Of a DNA stretch of 64,000 bases, positions 1 to 9,169 are shown piece by piece (the stretch's first letter is position 1; each line of letters opens with the position of its first letter). The stretch comes from Gammaproteobacteria bacterium (GTDB lineage: Bacteria; Pseudomonadota; Gammaproteobacteria; UBA4575), in contig JAWPMW010000001.1 in the NCBI GenBank assembly GCA_033344735.1, positions 2,052,171-2,116,170 on the forward strand. The letters are read 5' to 3'. The position numbers and the translations under genes are program-made. Under the pieces are notes generated by a model. The model was not told the DNA's origin. It saw only the letters and a program-made list of their open reading frames with translations, and searched no databases.

Positions 1-744
1 CAATCGTGATGTGGTTGTTCCTACTGGAACTATTGTTTGAACATTCGCTTTAATTTTTTGCTCAGCATTATGAACACTTAAAGCACTATTAAGAGTGATG
101 AGTGAGTAAATATTTTGTGGAACACGCACTTGAATTTCTGGGTTATTGAAATCAATCAAACGTACTAATGGGTTTCCATTTTGAGTCCATTCTCCTGACT
201 GAGCAAAGCGTTCGCTGATCACGCCTGCAAACGGTGCGCGTAAATTCGAACGAGAAATGCGTTCTTCAATTTGAGCTAGTCTTGCTCGCGCAGCAATAAT
301 ATTGCTTCTAGCCACCGAGCGATTTGAGATAGATTGGTCTAATTCGTTTTGCGCTATATTGTTTTGCTTGATTAAACGTTGAAAACGTTTAACTTCTTTC
401 TCAAATAAATCGAGTTGAGCTTTCTCACTTTGGATAATGGCTAATTCTTCTGAGCGCTGCTGTTGTAAGAAAATGTCATCTAAGCTCGCGACGATATCTC
501 CTTTTTCAACAATAGTCCCCACGTCGGCAACCCATGTAAGCCGACCTTCAACTTCAGAAGATATGCGCGCATCATTTTTACTAATGACAGTACCAGAATA
601 CTCGGCTGTTGGAGCTAGTTCGCGTAATTGAGCGATATCCACCACAACTGGTTTGACACGACTTGGTGGGCCCGCAGCAAAAATTGTATTCGTATTGATC
701 AATAAGATAAATACGATGGAAATATTTTTAATTATAATGTTCAT
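1..744 (-). CDS. RND efflux periplasmic adaptor (HlyD/AcrA family), 3' end cut by window edge
   Basis: The minus-strand frame opens at ATG 744 and stays open to base 1, giving the first 248 residues. It begins with an N-terminal signal sequence (hydrophobic to about residue 23, ending I-F-A-A). A lipoyl-like half follows (V-E-G-R-L, then G-T-I-V-E-K-G-D), then a coiled-coil hairpin at about residues 95-155 rich in Q, E and K, then the second half (N-L-R-A-P-F-A-G-V-I). This is the standard order of membrane-fusion adaptors that bridge an inner-membrane RND pump to an outer-membrane channel. The pump would lie beyond the left edge. A palindrome in the 90-base gap upstream suggests that it has its own promoter. 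Substrate unknown. Confidence 0.88.
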   Translation of the reverse strand, partial: MNIIIKNISIVFILLINTNTIFAAGPPSRVKPVVVDIAQLRELAPTAEYSGTVISKNDARISSEVEGRLTWVADVGTIVEKGDIVASLDDIFLQQQRSEELAIIQSEKAQLDLFEKEVKRFQRLIKQNNIAQNELDQSISNRSVARSNIIAARARLAQIEERISRSNLRAPFAGVISERFAQSGEWTQNGNPLVRLIDFNNPEIQVRVPQNIYSLITLNSALSVHNAEQKIKANVQTIVPVGTTTSRL

Positions 745-781
745 GGGTATTGGGGATTGTACCTTATGCAGAAATAATGCA

Positions 782-803
782 TACACTACACAGGTAGTAT
801 ATA
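782..803. promoter_or_regulatory. Candidate operator palindrome upstream of the efflux adaptor
   Basis: Two 9-base arms, ATACACTAC and GTAGTATAT, are separated by 4 bases and match as an inverted repeat at 8 of 9 positions. The site lies 38-59 bases upstream of the adaptor ATG, in the only non-coding gap between arsS and the adaptor. Size and position are like TetR-family operators that control efflux pumps. No regulator gene is visible next to it, so the binding protein is inferred only. Confidence 0.4.
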
Positions 804-834
804 TCGAATATTAAATTGATATAGATATAGTAAT

Positions 835-1800
835 CTATGTGCTAGAGAGTGCACCAGAACAACTACTGCCTTGCCCTGCAGTGCAGCCGTAGCAATGATT
901 GCCGGTCTTAATGGCTAAATCAGTTACATTGGTGGAAAATAAATCACTTATATGCAGTGGGCGTTTAGCTTTTGAATGTAATGGCTCCTCGAGCATCTGA
1001 TTAAAATCGCAATCATAGACATTACCCTGCCAATCAATACTGACAGTATCTTTGCACATTACAGTAGACAAATTTGCTGTTTGATGATTGTTGCGCAATG
1101 TATTCATATAGCTTTCGAAATGCCCCGTCGATAGAAGGCTGCTGCCAAAGCGCTGGATAGGCATATTAGTTATTACGAACAGCTCATTGAAATAAATGCC
1201 GTAATCTTGCGACAAACGTTTTTTGTACTCTTGTTCTAATTCTACTTGTGATGGAGGTAACACTGGACCGCTTGGGTTAAACACCAGATGTAAATTTAGC
1301 TTTTTATTTTCAGCGTAACCGAGCTTATTTAGTAGTTGCAATGCTTCTATGCTAAGAGAAAATACACCTTTGCCACGCTGTTTGTTGACATTCTCTTCTG
1401 TATAGCAAGGTAGTGACGCAACAATTTCTACTTGGTTATCGGCTAAAAATTTAGCTAAATCTTCTTGCTTAGGCTCAAACAAGATAGTCAGATTACATCG
1501 GTCACGAACAGTAACGTTAGCATTATTTGCAGCGACAACAAGTTGACGAAAACGTGGGTGTAATTCAGGTGCGCCACCCGTCACATCAAGTAGGGCAACA
1601 TTATGTTCTGAGATGTATTCAATCACTAGGTCTAAGGTTTCATCATCCATCATCTCTGTGCGAGTTGGACCAGCATTGACATGGCAATGAGTACACGATT
1701 GATTACACTTGTAGCCAAGGTTGACTTGTAGTGTGGTTAATTGATTGCGCCTAATTGAGGGGAAATCACTAGGGAATAATAAATGTTTTGTTTCACGCAT
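835..1800 (-). CDS. arsS: ArsS-type radical SAM protein (arsenosugar biosynthesis family)
   Basis: 321 residues. The radical SAM cluster motif is C32-x3-C36-x2-C39, which would bind the SAM-cleaving [4Fe-4S] cluster. A G-G-A-P-E-L-H-P segment and a C-terminal C303-x2-C306-x7-C314 cluster (ending in a G-Q-G-S-S-C stretch) are characteristic of the ArsS/DUF3641 family, suggesting auxiliary Fe-S ligands. ArsS is believed to join the 5'-deoxyadenosyl group to methylated arsenic in arsenosugar synthesis. The gene follows the TVP38-reductase fusion by 17 bases on the same strand and is probably cotranscribed. No arsM methyltransferase is visible here, so the arsenic role is family-based, not context-proven. 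Confidence 0.85.
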   Translation of the reverse strand: MRETKHLLFPSDFPSIRRNQLTTLQVNLGYKCNQSCTHCHVNAGPTRTEMMDDETLDLVIEYISEHNVALLDVTGGAPELHPRFRQLVVAANNANVTVRDRCNLTILFEPKQEDLAKFLADNQVEIVASLPCYTEENVNKQRGKGVFSLSIEALQLLNKLGYAENKKLNLHLVFNPSGPVLPPSQVELEQEYKKRLSQDYGIYFNELFVITNMPIQRFGSSLLSTGHFESYMNTLRNNHQTANLSTVMCKDTVSIDWQGNVYDCDFNQMLEEPLHSKAKRPLHISDLFSTNVTDLAIKTGNHCYGCTAGQGSSCSGALSST

Positions 1801-1817
1801 AAAGTTAGCCTAAAAGA

Positions 1818-3944
1818 TTACCCTAGTCTCCACGCCTGGAATTTTTTTAATAATCCAATGGTGCGTGCTGTTAGTTTAGAACGACGCCACTTCCCAGCCA
1901 CCATGCGATTAATTTCACTTCTAGTAGGGTAGATGTGTACGGTCTTCAATATTTTATTAAGGCCTAAGCCATTTGTTTTGGCAAGCACAAATTCAGCGAT
2001 TAGTTCACTTGCGTGCTCACCGACAATACATACACCTAATATCTTGTCGCTATTGATCGGTGTTATTACTTTTATGAATCCGGTGGTTGCATTATCGGTA
2101 ATTGCACGATCAATATCATCCATAGGAAAAGTAGTGACTTGATAATCAATGCCTTGTTTAATTGCTTGTTTTTCTGTGATGCCAACACTGGTTATTTCAG
2201 GGTCTGTAAATACTGCGCGAGGAATATTATTTAATGTGCACTTAAACTTTTTGATCGGATGGAAAAGCGCATTAAATGCAGCATACCAAGCTTGGTGTGA
2301 TGCTGTATGGGTATACTGCATTGGGCTTGTTACATCACCACAAGCATAAATATTGGAATATTTAGTTTGTAATGTATCGTTAGTTACTAAACGGCCTTGC
2401 TTGTTAATCTCTAGGTCAAGTAAGTCTAACCCATCCAAATTAGCTTTCCTGCCGGTTGCAATTAACAAATGTGTAAAGCTAATAGTTCTAATTCCATTGT
2501 CTTGCGATCCTACTAGAGAATAATTATCGTAGTCGTTAATAAATTTATCAGAAATAAAATTTGTTAATAATGTGACATTGTCTTTCAGTAACGACGTCTC
2601 AACGAGTTTAGATGCTTGTTCTTCTTCATTGGGGAGAATAGTTGAGTGTTTGTGCACAATAGTCACGTCTGAACCAAGGCGAGCAAATGCCTGGCCTAGT
2701 TCGCAACCAATTGGGCCTGCTCCAATCACTAACAACTTTTTTGGTAATTCTGTAAGTGACCAAACAGTATCGGTAGTTAAATAAGGTATTCGGTCTAAAT
2801 CTGTTATATGTGGCAGTGCCGGTGTGGCGCCAGTGGATATGATGATATTTTTTGTTGTAAGAATTTTGTCATTTACTTTTACTTGCCAAGGTGACAATAC
2901 GGTAGCATTACCTTGTTCGCAATGAACACCTAATTCGGTGTATCGTGATACTGAATCTTTTGGTTCTATAACAGAAATTTTGTTATGAACCCTAGCCATT
3001 ATATTTTTAAATTCGAACTCATAGTTTGCCATAGACAAACCATATGATGAGAAGTCTTTGATATCAGCAATAAACTTCGCACTGCGCAAAATTGACTTAG
3101 AAGGAACACATCCGGTATTTAAACAATCCCCACCCATTTGGTGTCTTTCAATAAGAGCAACTTTGCCTTGTAGGGTACTCGTCGTATATGCTGCGACTAA
3201 GCCTGCTGATCCACCTCCTAGTACTACAGTGTTGTATTCGAAAGAATGAGGTCTTTTGAATTTTTTATACACACGTCTACTTTTTAATATAGACATAATG
3301 CCTTTAGTAATGAATGGTAAAATAGCAAGCAATATCAAAGCGAAAATCAGTGATGGAGAAGCAATATCGCTTGGCGAAGAAATTTTAGCTATCTGTGTGC
3401 CCGCATTTACATATACTAAAGTAGCTGGGAACATGCCTAGTTGACTTACCCAATAGAAGGTAAATGCACGGATAGGTGTTAGCGCCATTGCCAAGTTAAC
3501 CAAAAAGAATGGAAATGCAGGAACTAGGCGTAAGAACAAAAGATAAAAAGCACCATCTTTTTCAACTTTTCGATTTATAAGCTCTAGTCGGTCAGAAAAT
3601 TTATTTTGTATAAAGTCATGTAAAAAATAGCGTGCAACTAGATACGCGAGCAGTGCGCCAATGGTTGATGCAAATGAAACTAATATGGTGCCTTGAGTTA
3701 AGCCAAACAGTGCACCACCAGCTAGGGTGAATATAAAAGCTCCAGGCACAGAAACACCTGTTGCAATAACATATATTGAAAAGAATATAGCCGCTGCAGT
3801 GAAAGGCTTGTTGTTTACTAGCAACTGCAATTCGGACTGGCGTTCTTTTAATTCATTGAACGTCAGGTAGTTGCCGGCATCAAAATAAGTAACGCTAAAA
3901 ATAATCGAGGCAGCGATCACTAAAAATATTATAATTCTTTTCAC
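1818..3944 (-). CDS. TVP38/TMEM64 membrane domain fused to FAD-dependent disulfide oxidoreductase
   Basis: 708 residues in two domains. Residues 1-225 are a multi-pass TVP38/TMEM64 (DedA-like) domain with a G-x-F-x-x-x-x-G-G-A-L-F-G stretch near 69-81. From about 237 onward is a class I pyridine nucleotide-disulfide oxidoreductase of the mercuric/lipoamide reductase group: FAD fold G-G-G-S-A-G (243-248), redox pair C274/C279 in G-G-D-C-x4-C, an NAD(P)-binding G-A-G-P-I-G, A-C-G-D-V in the FAD site and a C-terminal H-x-Y-P-T dimerisation motif. This two-domain architecture is known in proteobacteria, but its substrate is not established. It is first in the apparent operon with arsS. Mercury reduction is unlikely, since no mer genes or C-terminal Cys pair are seen. 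Confidence 0.88.
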   Translation of the reverse strand: MKRIIIFLVIAASIIFSVTYFDAGNYLTFNELKERQSELQLLVNNKPFTAAAIFFSIYVIATGVSVPGAFIFTLAGGALFGLTQGTILVSFASTIGALLAYLVARYFLHDFIQNKFSDRLELINRKVEKDGAFYLLFLRLVPAFPFFLVNLAMALTPIRAFTFYWVSQLGMFPATLVYVNAGTQIAKISSPSDIASPSLIFALILLAILPFITKGIMSILKSRRVYKKFKRPHSFEYNTVVLGGGSAGLVAAYTTSTLQGKVALIERHQMGGDCLNTGCVPSKSILRSAKFIADIKDFSSYGLSMANYEFEFKNIMARVHNKISVIEPKDSVSRYTELGVHCEQGNATVLSPWQVKVNDKILTTKNIIISTGATPALPHITDLDRIPYLTTDTVWSLTELPKKLLVIGAGPIGCELGQAFARLGSDVTIVHKHSTILPNEEEQASKLVETSLLKDNVTLLTNFISDKFINDYDNYSLVGSQDNGIRTISFTHLLIATGRKANLDGLDLLDLEINKQGRLVTNDTLQTKYSNIYACGDVTSPMQYTHTASHQAWYAAFNALFHPIKKFKCTLNNIPRAVFTDPEITSVGITEKQAIKQGIDYQVTTFPMDDIDRAITDNATTGFIKVITPINSDKILGVCIVGEHASELIAEFVLAKTNGLGLNKILKTVHIYPTRSEINRMVAGKWRRSKLTARTIGLLKKFQAWRLG

Positions 3945-4084
3945 GATAAGCTATAAGTTATATTTACCTGATAATAGACCTGTCTATAGTGGTTAAGCTT
4001 ACAGCAAGTGTTTGTAATATGGGCAATTATTGATGTAACAACGTCAAATATAAAAGATACAGTATAAAGAAGGGAAGCTATGCT

Positions 4085-4978
4085 ATGCGTTTAGTCAGTT
4101 GTGAGTATGAAAACAAGATCTGGTTAGGGGTTGAACAAGGAGAGCGAATATTTCTTCCGAATAAACACCCTAAATGGAACTCTGCTATTGATTCTATGCT
4201 TTTGCTATTAGATGCGGGTGGTTCTGCATGGGCTGAACTGGCAACGATCAGCCAAGATCCAGACGATGTTTACTACCTGTCATCTGATCAAGTAACGCTA
4301 TGCTCGCCTATCCCAAGACCGAGACAAAATGTTATATGTCTTGGATTGAACTATGTAGATCATGTGTCAGAAACTGCGGGAGCAAAACAAGAAGAAGTGA
4401 AACTACCTAGGTCGCCAATTGTATTTACTAAGGCTGCTAATAGTATGAATGGACCATATAGTGATATTGAAATTAATACAAATGTATCTGCGAAAATGGA
4501 TTGGGAAGCAGAGTTAGGTGTGATCATAGGTAAGTCAGGATTTGGTATAAAAGAACAAGATGCAATGAAACATGTATTTGGCTATACCGTCATTAATGAT
4601 GTCACTGCTCGCGATAGACAAAAATGGCATAAGCAGTTTTATATTGGTAAAAGTTACCGTGGTTGCTGTCCAATGGGACCTGCTATTGTTACTTCCGATG
4701 AAATTCAAGACCCCCACGATTTACAGTTGCGTAGCTGGGTAAATGGAGAATTAAAGCAAGATTCGAATACCAAACATCAAATTTTCTCAATTGCCAATGT
4801 TATTTCGGTATTATCACAGGGAATGGAGTTAGAAGCTGGGGATATTATCGCAACAGGCACCCCGAGTGGAGTTGGTTACGCGCGTACTCCTCCAGAGTTT
4901 CTAATGCCTGGTGATGTCGTTGAGTGCGAAGTAGCAAAAATTGGTAAAATTTCCAATAGAATTACAGAGAGTAAATAA
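4085..4978 (+). CDS. Fumarylacetoacetate hydrolase (FAH) family protein
   Basis: 297 residues. The C-terminal two thirds carry the FAH fold: C-L-G-L-N-Y-x-D-H, the metal-binding D-W-E-A-E-L-G-V-I-I-G (E-x-E), N-D-V-T-A-R-D, and T-G-T-P-S-G-V-G near the end. These are the usual divalent-metal and substrate loops of enzymes that hydrolyse or decarboxylate beta-diketo acids. The N-terminal ~75 residues form the small domain seen in 2-hydroxyhepta-2,4-diene-1,7-dioate isomerase relatives. ATG is chosen, with GGGAAG about 10 bases before it. It is a single-gene unit between divergent and unrelated neighbours, so the exact substrate cannot be told. Confidence 0.88.
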   Translation: MRLVSCEYENKIWLGVEQGERIFLPNKHPKWNSAIDSMLLLLDAGGSAWAELATISQDPDDVYYLSSDQVTLCSPIPRPRQNVICLGLNYVDHVSETAGAKQEEVKLPRSPIVFTKAANSMNGPYSDIEINTNVSAKMDWEAELGVIIGKSGFGIKEQDAMKHVFGYTVINDVTARDRQKWHKQFYIGKSYRGCCPMGPAIVTSDEIQDPHDLQLRSWVNGELKQDSNTKHQIFSIANVISVLSQGMELEAGDIIATGTPSGVGYARTPPEFLMPGDVVECEVAKIGKISNRITESK

Positions 4979-5083
4979 CCGTTAAGTCATTCTGGTGGTT
5001 TATAACAGCAATAAAATTTGTGTATAAGCTAGATTTAACTGTTAAAAGTTAATTGATCAAACTGCAGCGTGTTGGGAGTTGCT

Positions 5084-6190
5084 ATGATTAAAGATAAAAT
5101 GCTGAAACCGGTTGAACTAGAGTTCAATGGTAAAGCTGGTGAGTATTTTCGTATATGGATTGTTAATGTCTTGCTCAGCATTGTCACTTTAGGTATTTAT
5201 TCGGCCTGGGCAAAAGTGCGCAATAAACAGTACTTTTATGGCAACACTATTCTTGATGGTTCACCATTTGAATATGGTGCGAGTCCGATAGCAATCCTGA
5301 AGGGGCGTATTGTTGTTGTCGCTGTCTTGGCGGCTGTATCTATATTGTCTCAGATTTTCCCTCTAGCTAACGCTATATTTTTTATCGTATTTTTTATTGT
5401 GCTGCCATGGTTAGTGATGCGCAGCCTAATGTTTAATGCGCGCTATTCTTCTTATCGAAACTTAAATTTTTCGTTTGAAAAAAATCTATCTGGTGCTGTA
5501 AAAACGTTCATTGGTATAGGCCTCTTGGTAATAGTGACTCTAGGCTTGGCGTATCCGTTTTATACACATGCAATTCAAAAGTATCGGGTTGATAATCATG
5601 GCTATGGTCAATATGTATTTCACTTTAAAAAATCTGCAAAAGCATTTTATAAATATTATTTCATTGGTCTGGTGATTGTATTGGCAACGCTAATATTAGT
5701 TAGTCTATTATTTGGTGGAGCAATGTCTTCATTTGTGGGGTCGTTCAATTCAGACCCTGAGTCAATTCCAAGCATAAACCCATTGACAACAATAACATTG
5801 CTATTGATGTCAATGATTTACTTGATAGGATATTTCGCTGCATATGCCTACGTGCAGACCAGAGTGTTTAATACAGTTTGGTCTAATACATCACTTAATA
5901 AAGCTTCAGCACATTTGCTTACAGTGCCAACTGTGCCATTGATGGCGTTTAAAGGGACGCTTAAAACGAACAAAATGCTCTACATTTACTTGACCAACAC
6001 ACTAGGGATAATTATCAGTTTTGGATTACTAATTCCTTGGGCTAAAATAAGACTTGCTAGGTATAGAATTAATAATATAGAAGTATCATCTATTGCAGAT
6101 CTAAAAATAATTATCGCTACTCAAAGAGAAAAGGTAGGGACAATAGGTAGTGAAATGGGTGATTTATTAGATATAGATATTGCTATGTAA
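5084..6190 (+). CDS. YjgN-like (DUF898) multi-pass membrane protein
   Basis: 368 residues from ATG 5084, preferred over a GTG 15 bases earlier because GGGAG lies 6 bases before this ATG. It has repeated G-I-Y-S-A-W-A-K-V-R and P-W-A-K-I-R-L-A-R-Y-type segments, which define DUF898/YjgN, with about six or more membrane helices between them. The repeat (residues ~15-90, ~115-180, ~285-350) suggests internal triplication of a short unit. Function unknown in the family. It is followed after 24 bases by an M48 metalloprotease on the same strand, an arrangement that suggests a shared envelope-quality-control role. Confidence 0.85.
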   Translation: MIKDKMLKPVELEFNGKAGEYFRIWIVNVLLSIVTLGIYSAWAKVRNKQYFYGNTILDGSPFEYGASPIAILKGRIVVVAVLAAVSILSQIFPLANAIFFIVFFIVLPWLVMRSLMFNARYSSYRNLNFSFEKNLSGAVKTFIGIGLLVIVTLGLAYPFYTHAIQKYRVDNHGYGQYVFHFKKSAKAFYKYYFIGLVIVLATLILVSLLFGGAMSSFVGSFNSDPESIPSINPLTTITLLLMSMIYLIGYFAAYAYVQTRVFNTVWSNTSLNKASAHLLTVPTVPLMAFKGTLKTNKMLYIYLTNTLGIIISFGLLIPWAKIRLARYRINNIEVSSIADLKIIIATQREKVGTIGSEMGDLLDIDIAM

Positions 6191-6214
6191 TGCAGATGAG
6201 AAAAAAGCCGCACA

Positions 6215-7240
6215 ATGAAATTTGAGGCGACATATTATGATGGGGTACATCCTGTAGTAAATAAAGTTACTGTGCTAGTTAGTAGTAATGGTAAAGCTAA
6301 TTTTATTGGCGCTGAGATATCATATAACTGTCACTGGCAAGATATTTTAGTGGGTAACCAATTGGGTAATACAGCAAGAAGTTTGCAGCTGCCAAATGGT
6401 GCAAAATGTGAGTCTTTTGCGCAGAAAGAAATTAACCAACTACAAAATCAGTTTTCTGCTTCAGTTATTAGTCGGTATATACATAAACTAGAATCGCATT
6501 GGTATTATGTGCTAACGGCATCATTGGTAGTTGCAGTATTCACATGGGGCATGATTGTCTATGGCATACCATCGCTGGCAAAAACTGTGGCGCATGCATT
6601 ACCGGTAAGTATTGATGAACGTCTTGCAGAAGGCACGCTTACCATACTGGATGAACGACTATTAAAAGCATCAGAGCTTGACAAAAAAATTCAATCTCGA
6701 TTACAAGATAAGTTTTTAGAGATGGTCAGAAATACACAAGATGATCACAATTTCCAATTATTATTTAGAAAAGGTTTGGGTGCAAATGCTTTTGCGTTAC
6801 CTTCAGGACATGTGGTTGTGACTGATGAGTTGGTTGAAATCGCAGATAATGATGATGAAATACTAGCAGTGCTTGCGCATGAAATTGGTCACGTAGTACA
6901 TGAGCATGGTTTACGTTCGGTGTTACAGAGCTCTGCAGTAGCACTTTTATTAACTGCAGTTACCGGGGATATAAGTTCTACAAGTGGATTTGCGGCTGCA
7001 ATGCCCATTATCTTATTAGAAACTAGTTATTCTCGTAAATTTGAGTTAGAAGCAGATGAATATGCATTAGACTATATGCAAGCGTATAATATCGACACAA
7101 AACACTTTGCGACTATATTGGAAAAAATCACTGGAATTGAAGATAGTCTAATGCAAGATAATGCATTCTCATATTTATCAACACATCCTGCAACATATGA
7201 ACGCATACAGCCTTTCATTGATAACAGTATAACTAAGTAG
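6215..7240 (+). CDS. M48 family membrane metalloprotease
   Basis: 341 residues. The zinc motif H-E-I-G-H (in A-H-E-I-G-H-V-V-H-E-H-G) and a downstream E-L-E-A-D-E-Y-A (third ligand Glu) identify a gluzincin of the HtpX/Oma1/LoiP group. One membrane helix lies at about residues 92-115, with the catalytic domain after it. The N-terminal ~90 residues carry a short beta-rich domain seen in the partner proteases of YjgN-like proteins. It forms a two-gene unit with the preceding DUF898 gene and probably degrades damaged membrane or periplasmic proteins. Substrate inferred only. Confidence 0.9.
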   Translation: MKFEATYYDGVHPVVNKVTVLVSSNGKANFIGAEISYNCHWQDILVGNQLGNTARSLQLPNGAKCESFAQKEINQLQNQFSASVISRYIHKLESHWYYVLTASLVVAVFTWGMIVYGIPSLAKTVAHALPVSIDERLAEGTLTILDERLLKASELDKKIQSRLQDKFLEMVRNTQDDHNFQLLFRKGLGANAFALPSGHVVVTDELVEIADNDDEILAVLAHEIGHVVHEHGLRSVLQSSAVALLLTAVTGDISSTSGFAAAMPIILLETSYSRKFELEADEYALDYMQAYNIDTKHFATILEKITGIEDSLMQDNAFSYLSTHPATYERIQPFIDNSITK

Positions 7241-7299
7241 TAAAAAGAAAGTTCCATATAACCTCTGTTCTTTTAATAGAACAGCATGTAAAACATATC

Positions 7300-8679
7300 A
7301 TGTTGACATCATTTAAAGCACGTTGGTCTGCGGACGGCGGATATAGAGAAGTATTAATTATTGCAGTGCCATTGATACTCAGTACCGGGGCCTGGAGTTT
7401 ATTGTTATTCGTAGATCGTATGTTCTTGTCCTGGTATTCGTCTGATGCCATTGCAGCAGCGATGCCTGCTGGCATGGCAAGTTTTGCAATGATGTGTTTA
7501 TTCATTGGAACAGCTGCATATGTGAATACATTTGTTGCCCAATATTTTGGAGCTAAAGAAGAAGAAAACATTGGTGCGGTGATGTGGCAGGGAATTTACT
7601 TAAGTGGTATGTCTATATTGATCGTTATACCAGCTTACCTCTTGGCAGAGGATTTTTTTGCGCTTATTGGCCATTCAATATCTCTTCAGTCATTAGAAGT
7701 AGATTATTTTAAGTTGTTAATGTATTCCGCTGTATTCGTTGTGTTGAATAATACCCTGTCTAGTTTTTTTTCAGGTTTAGGTAAAACGATGGTAGTGATG
7801 TGGGTAAGCGTGTTGATCACAATGATAAATATCTTATTAGATTACTTGCTTATATTTGGCAATCTTGGTTTTCCTGGAATGGGTATTCGGGGTGCTGCAA
7901 CTGCGACTAATATTGCTGTCATTACAGGCTCATTGGTTTTGGTGTTGTTGATATTCCAAGCTAAATATAGAGAACGATTTCAATTGTTGTCTACATGGCG
8001 GTTTGATAAACAGTTATTTAATCGTCTAATTTATTTTGGCTTTCCAAATGGCTTGCGATTGTTTATAGATATGTCAGCATTCACAGCGTTTTTAATGTTT
8101 GTTGGCACATTGGGCACACGTGAACTTGCAGCAAGTAATATTGCATTCAATATTAATGCACTCTCATTTTTGCCAATGGTGGGTTTAATGATTGGGGTAG
8201 CTGTCGTTGTTGGACAAAGGCTGGGTGAGAATAAGCCACATCTTGCTGAGAAGGCGACGTGGTCAGCGATACATATAGCACTTCTATTCTTTGGGTTGCT
8301 AGCTATTATGTATTTGTCTATTCCTCAGGTATTCATTTATCCATTTACATTGAATGGTGGCTTGGGAGATATGTATGGAAGTGTCGATATGATAGTCATA
8401 TTACTAAAGTTTATTGCTTTTTTTGGGATGTTTGATGCGTTGTTCCTTGTATTTCTTGGGGCTCTTGAAGGTGCGGGGGATACCCGATTTATTATGAAGA
8501 TGAGTTTTATAATTTCAGTATTGTTGTTGGTTGTTCCTTGTTATTTATATATCAGTCATTATCAAGCCAACATTTATGTGCTTTGGTCGATTATTACTAT
8601 AAATGTCATTATCTATTGTCTAGTGTTCTTTAAGCGTTTTTATAAAGGCTCATGGAAAAAAATGAGTGTGATTCATTAA
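7300..8679 (+). CDS. MATE family multidrug/organic cation efflux pump
   Basis: 459 residues with twelve predicted membrane helices in two related halves, each beginning with the MATE signature region (A-V-P-L-I-L-S-T-G-A-W near residue 25 and F-G-F-P-N-G-L-R-L near residue 245). MATE pumps export cationic drugs and metabolites in exchange for Na+ or H+. It is of the bacterial NorM/DinF length. It follows the M48 gene by 59 bases on the same strand and may share its transcript. Substrate not predictable. Confidence 0.9.
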   Translation: MLTSFKARWSADGGYREVLIIAVPLILSTGAWSLLLFVDRMFLSWYSSDAIAAAMPAGMASFAMMCLFIGTAAYVNTFVAQYFGAKEEENIGAVMWQGIYLSGMSILIVIPAYLLAEDFFALIGHSISLQSLEVDYFKLLMYSAVFVVLNNTLSSFFSGLGKTMVVMWVSVLITMINILLDYLLIFGNLGFPGMGIRGAATATNIAVITGSLVLVLLIFQAKYRERFQLLSTWRFDKQLFNRLIYFGFPNGLRLFIDMSAFTAFLMFVGTLGTRELAASNIAFNINALSFLPMVGLMIGVAVVVGQRLGENKPHLAEKATWSAIHIALLFFGLLAIMYLSIPQVFIYPFTLNGGLGDMYGSVDMIVILLKFIAFFGMFDALFLVFLGALEGAGDTRFIMKMSFIISVLLLVVPCYLYISHYQANIYVLWSIITINVIIYCLVFFKRFYKGSWKKMSVIH

Positions 8680-8796
8680 GCAACTTAGAGTAATGCTATC
8701 TAATCAAGCGGTTGAAGCACAAGCTTAGTGCGATATGCGCTGAGTCAATTTTCTTAAGACGATAACTTATTGAAACTTTTAGTTTATAATGTAGGC

Positions 8797-8888
8797 ATAA
8801 GAATTGCTGTTACTTAATATATGTCAGCAATAGCCTCCCTGTTCTGACTAAGCTCTTAGCCCCGCCCAGACCCTGCGGGGCTTTTTTG
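8797..8888 (+). ncRNA. Candidate structured small RNA, about 90 nt
   Basis: A TATAAT at 8785-8790 is followed by a perfect 7-bp hairpin (ATTGCTG 8803-8809 with CAGCAAT 8825-8831). A C-rich unpaired stretch containing CCTCCC, complementary to Shine-Dalgarno sequences, comes next, then the terminator at 8858-8887. The start base is a guess, and no good -35 hexamer is present at normal spacing. It could instead be the 3' end of the MATE transcript. Confidence 0.3.
8858..8887 (+). terminator. Rho-independent terminator
   Basis: A perfect 8-bp stem, AGCCCCGC with GCGGGGCT, has a 9-base loop and ends in six Ts. It ends either the MATE transcript or a small RNA starting near 8797. Confidence 0.88.
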
Positions 8889-9169
8889 TGTCTGAGAAAT
8901 TGAGCGCAGTTATAGATATATAAAATAGATTGTTTAGATTAATTTAATTCAATTTACTGATAATATATTTTCCTTCATTATTTACTACGCAAGTTAGCTG
9001 AAGCAGCTATTTGCATTTATCGCAAACGAACTATAAATAGCAAATGATTATGATGGTGTTAACTATTTATCTATAGAATAAAGATGGACTGGTAGGTGGA
9101 GTGCAAACTCAAAAGCCGCCGTTGTACATATCAGGTCACGCAGATCCATATGACTAATATGAAAACATT

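Larger units (their letters stand above)
8680..9169. other. 490-base intergenic region with a terminator and possible sRNA
   Basis: No convincing protein gene. The first half carries two hairpins ending in a strong Rho-independent terminator (8858-8887). The second half, 8890-9169, is AT-rich and shows no clear motif beyond a possible promoter zone for the downstream DUF454 gene. Confidence 0.5.

Noticed and set aside
7233-7571. 112-residue minus-strand ORF over the start of the MATE gene
   Set aside because: Shadow of the MATE gene; no start context.
8770-8790. TTGAAA...TATAAT as a sigma-70 promoter for the candidate sRNA
   Set aside because: The spacer is only 9 bases; 16-18 are needed. 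TATAAT is kept as a possible -10 only.
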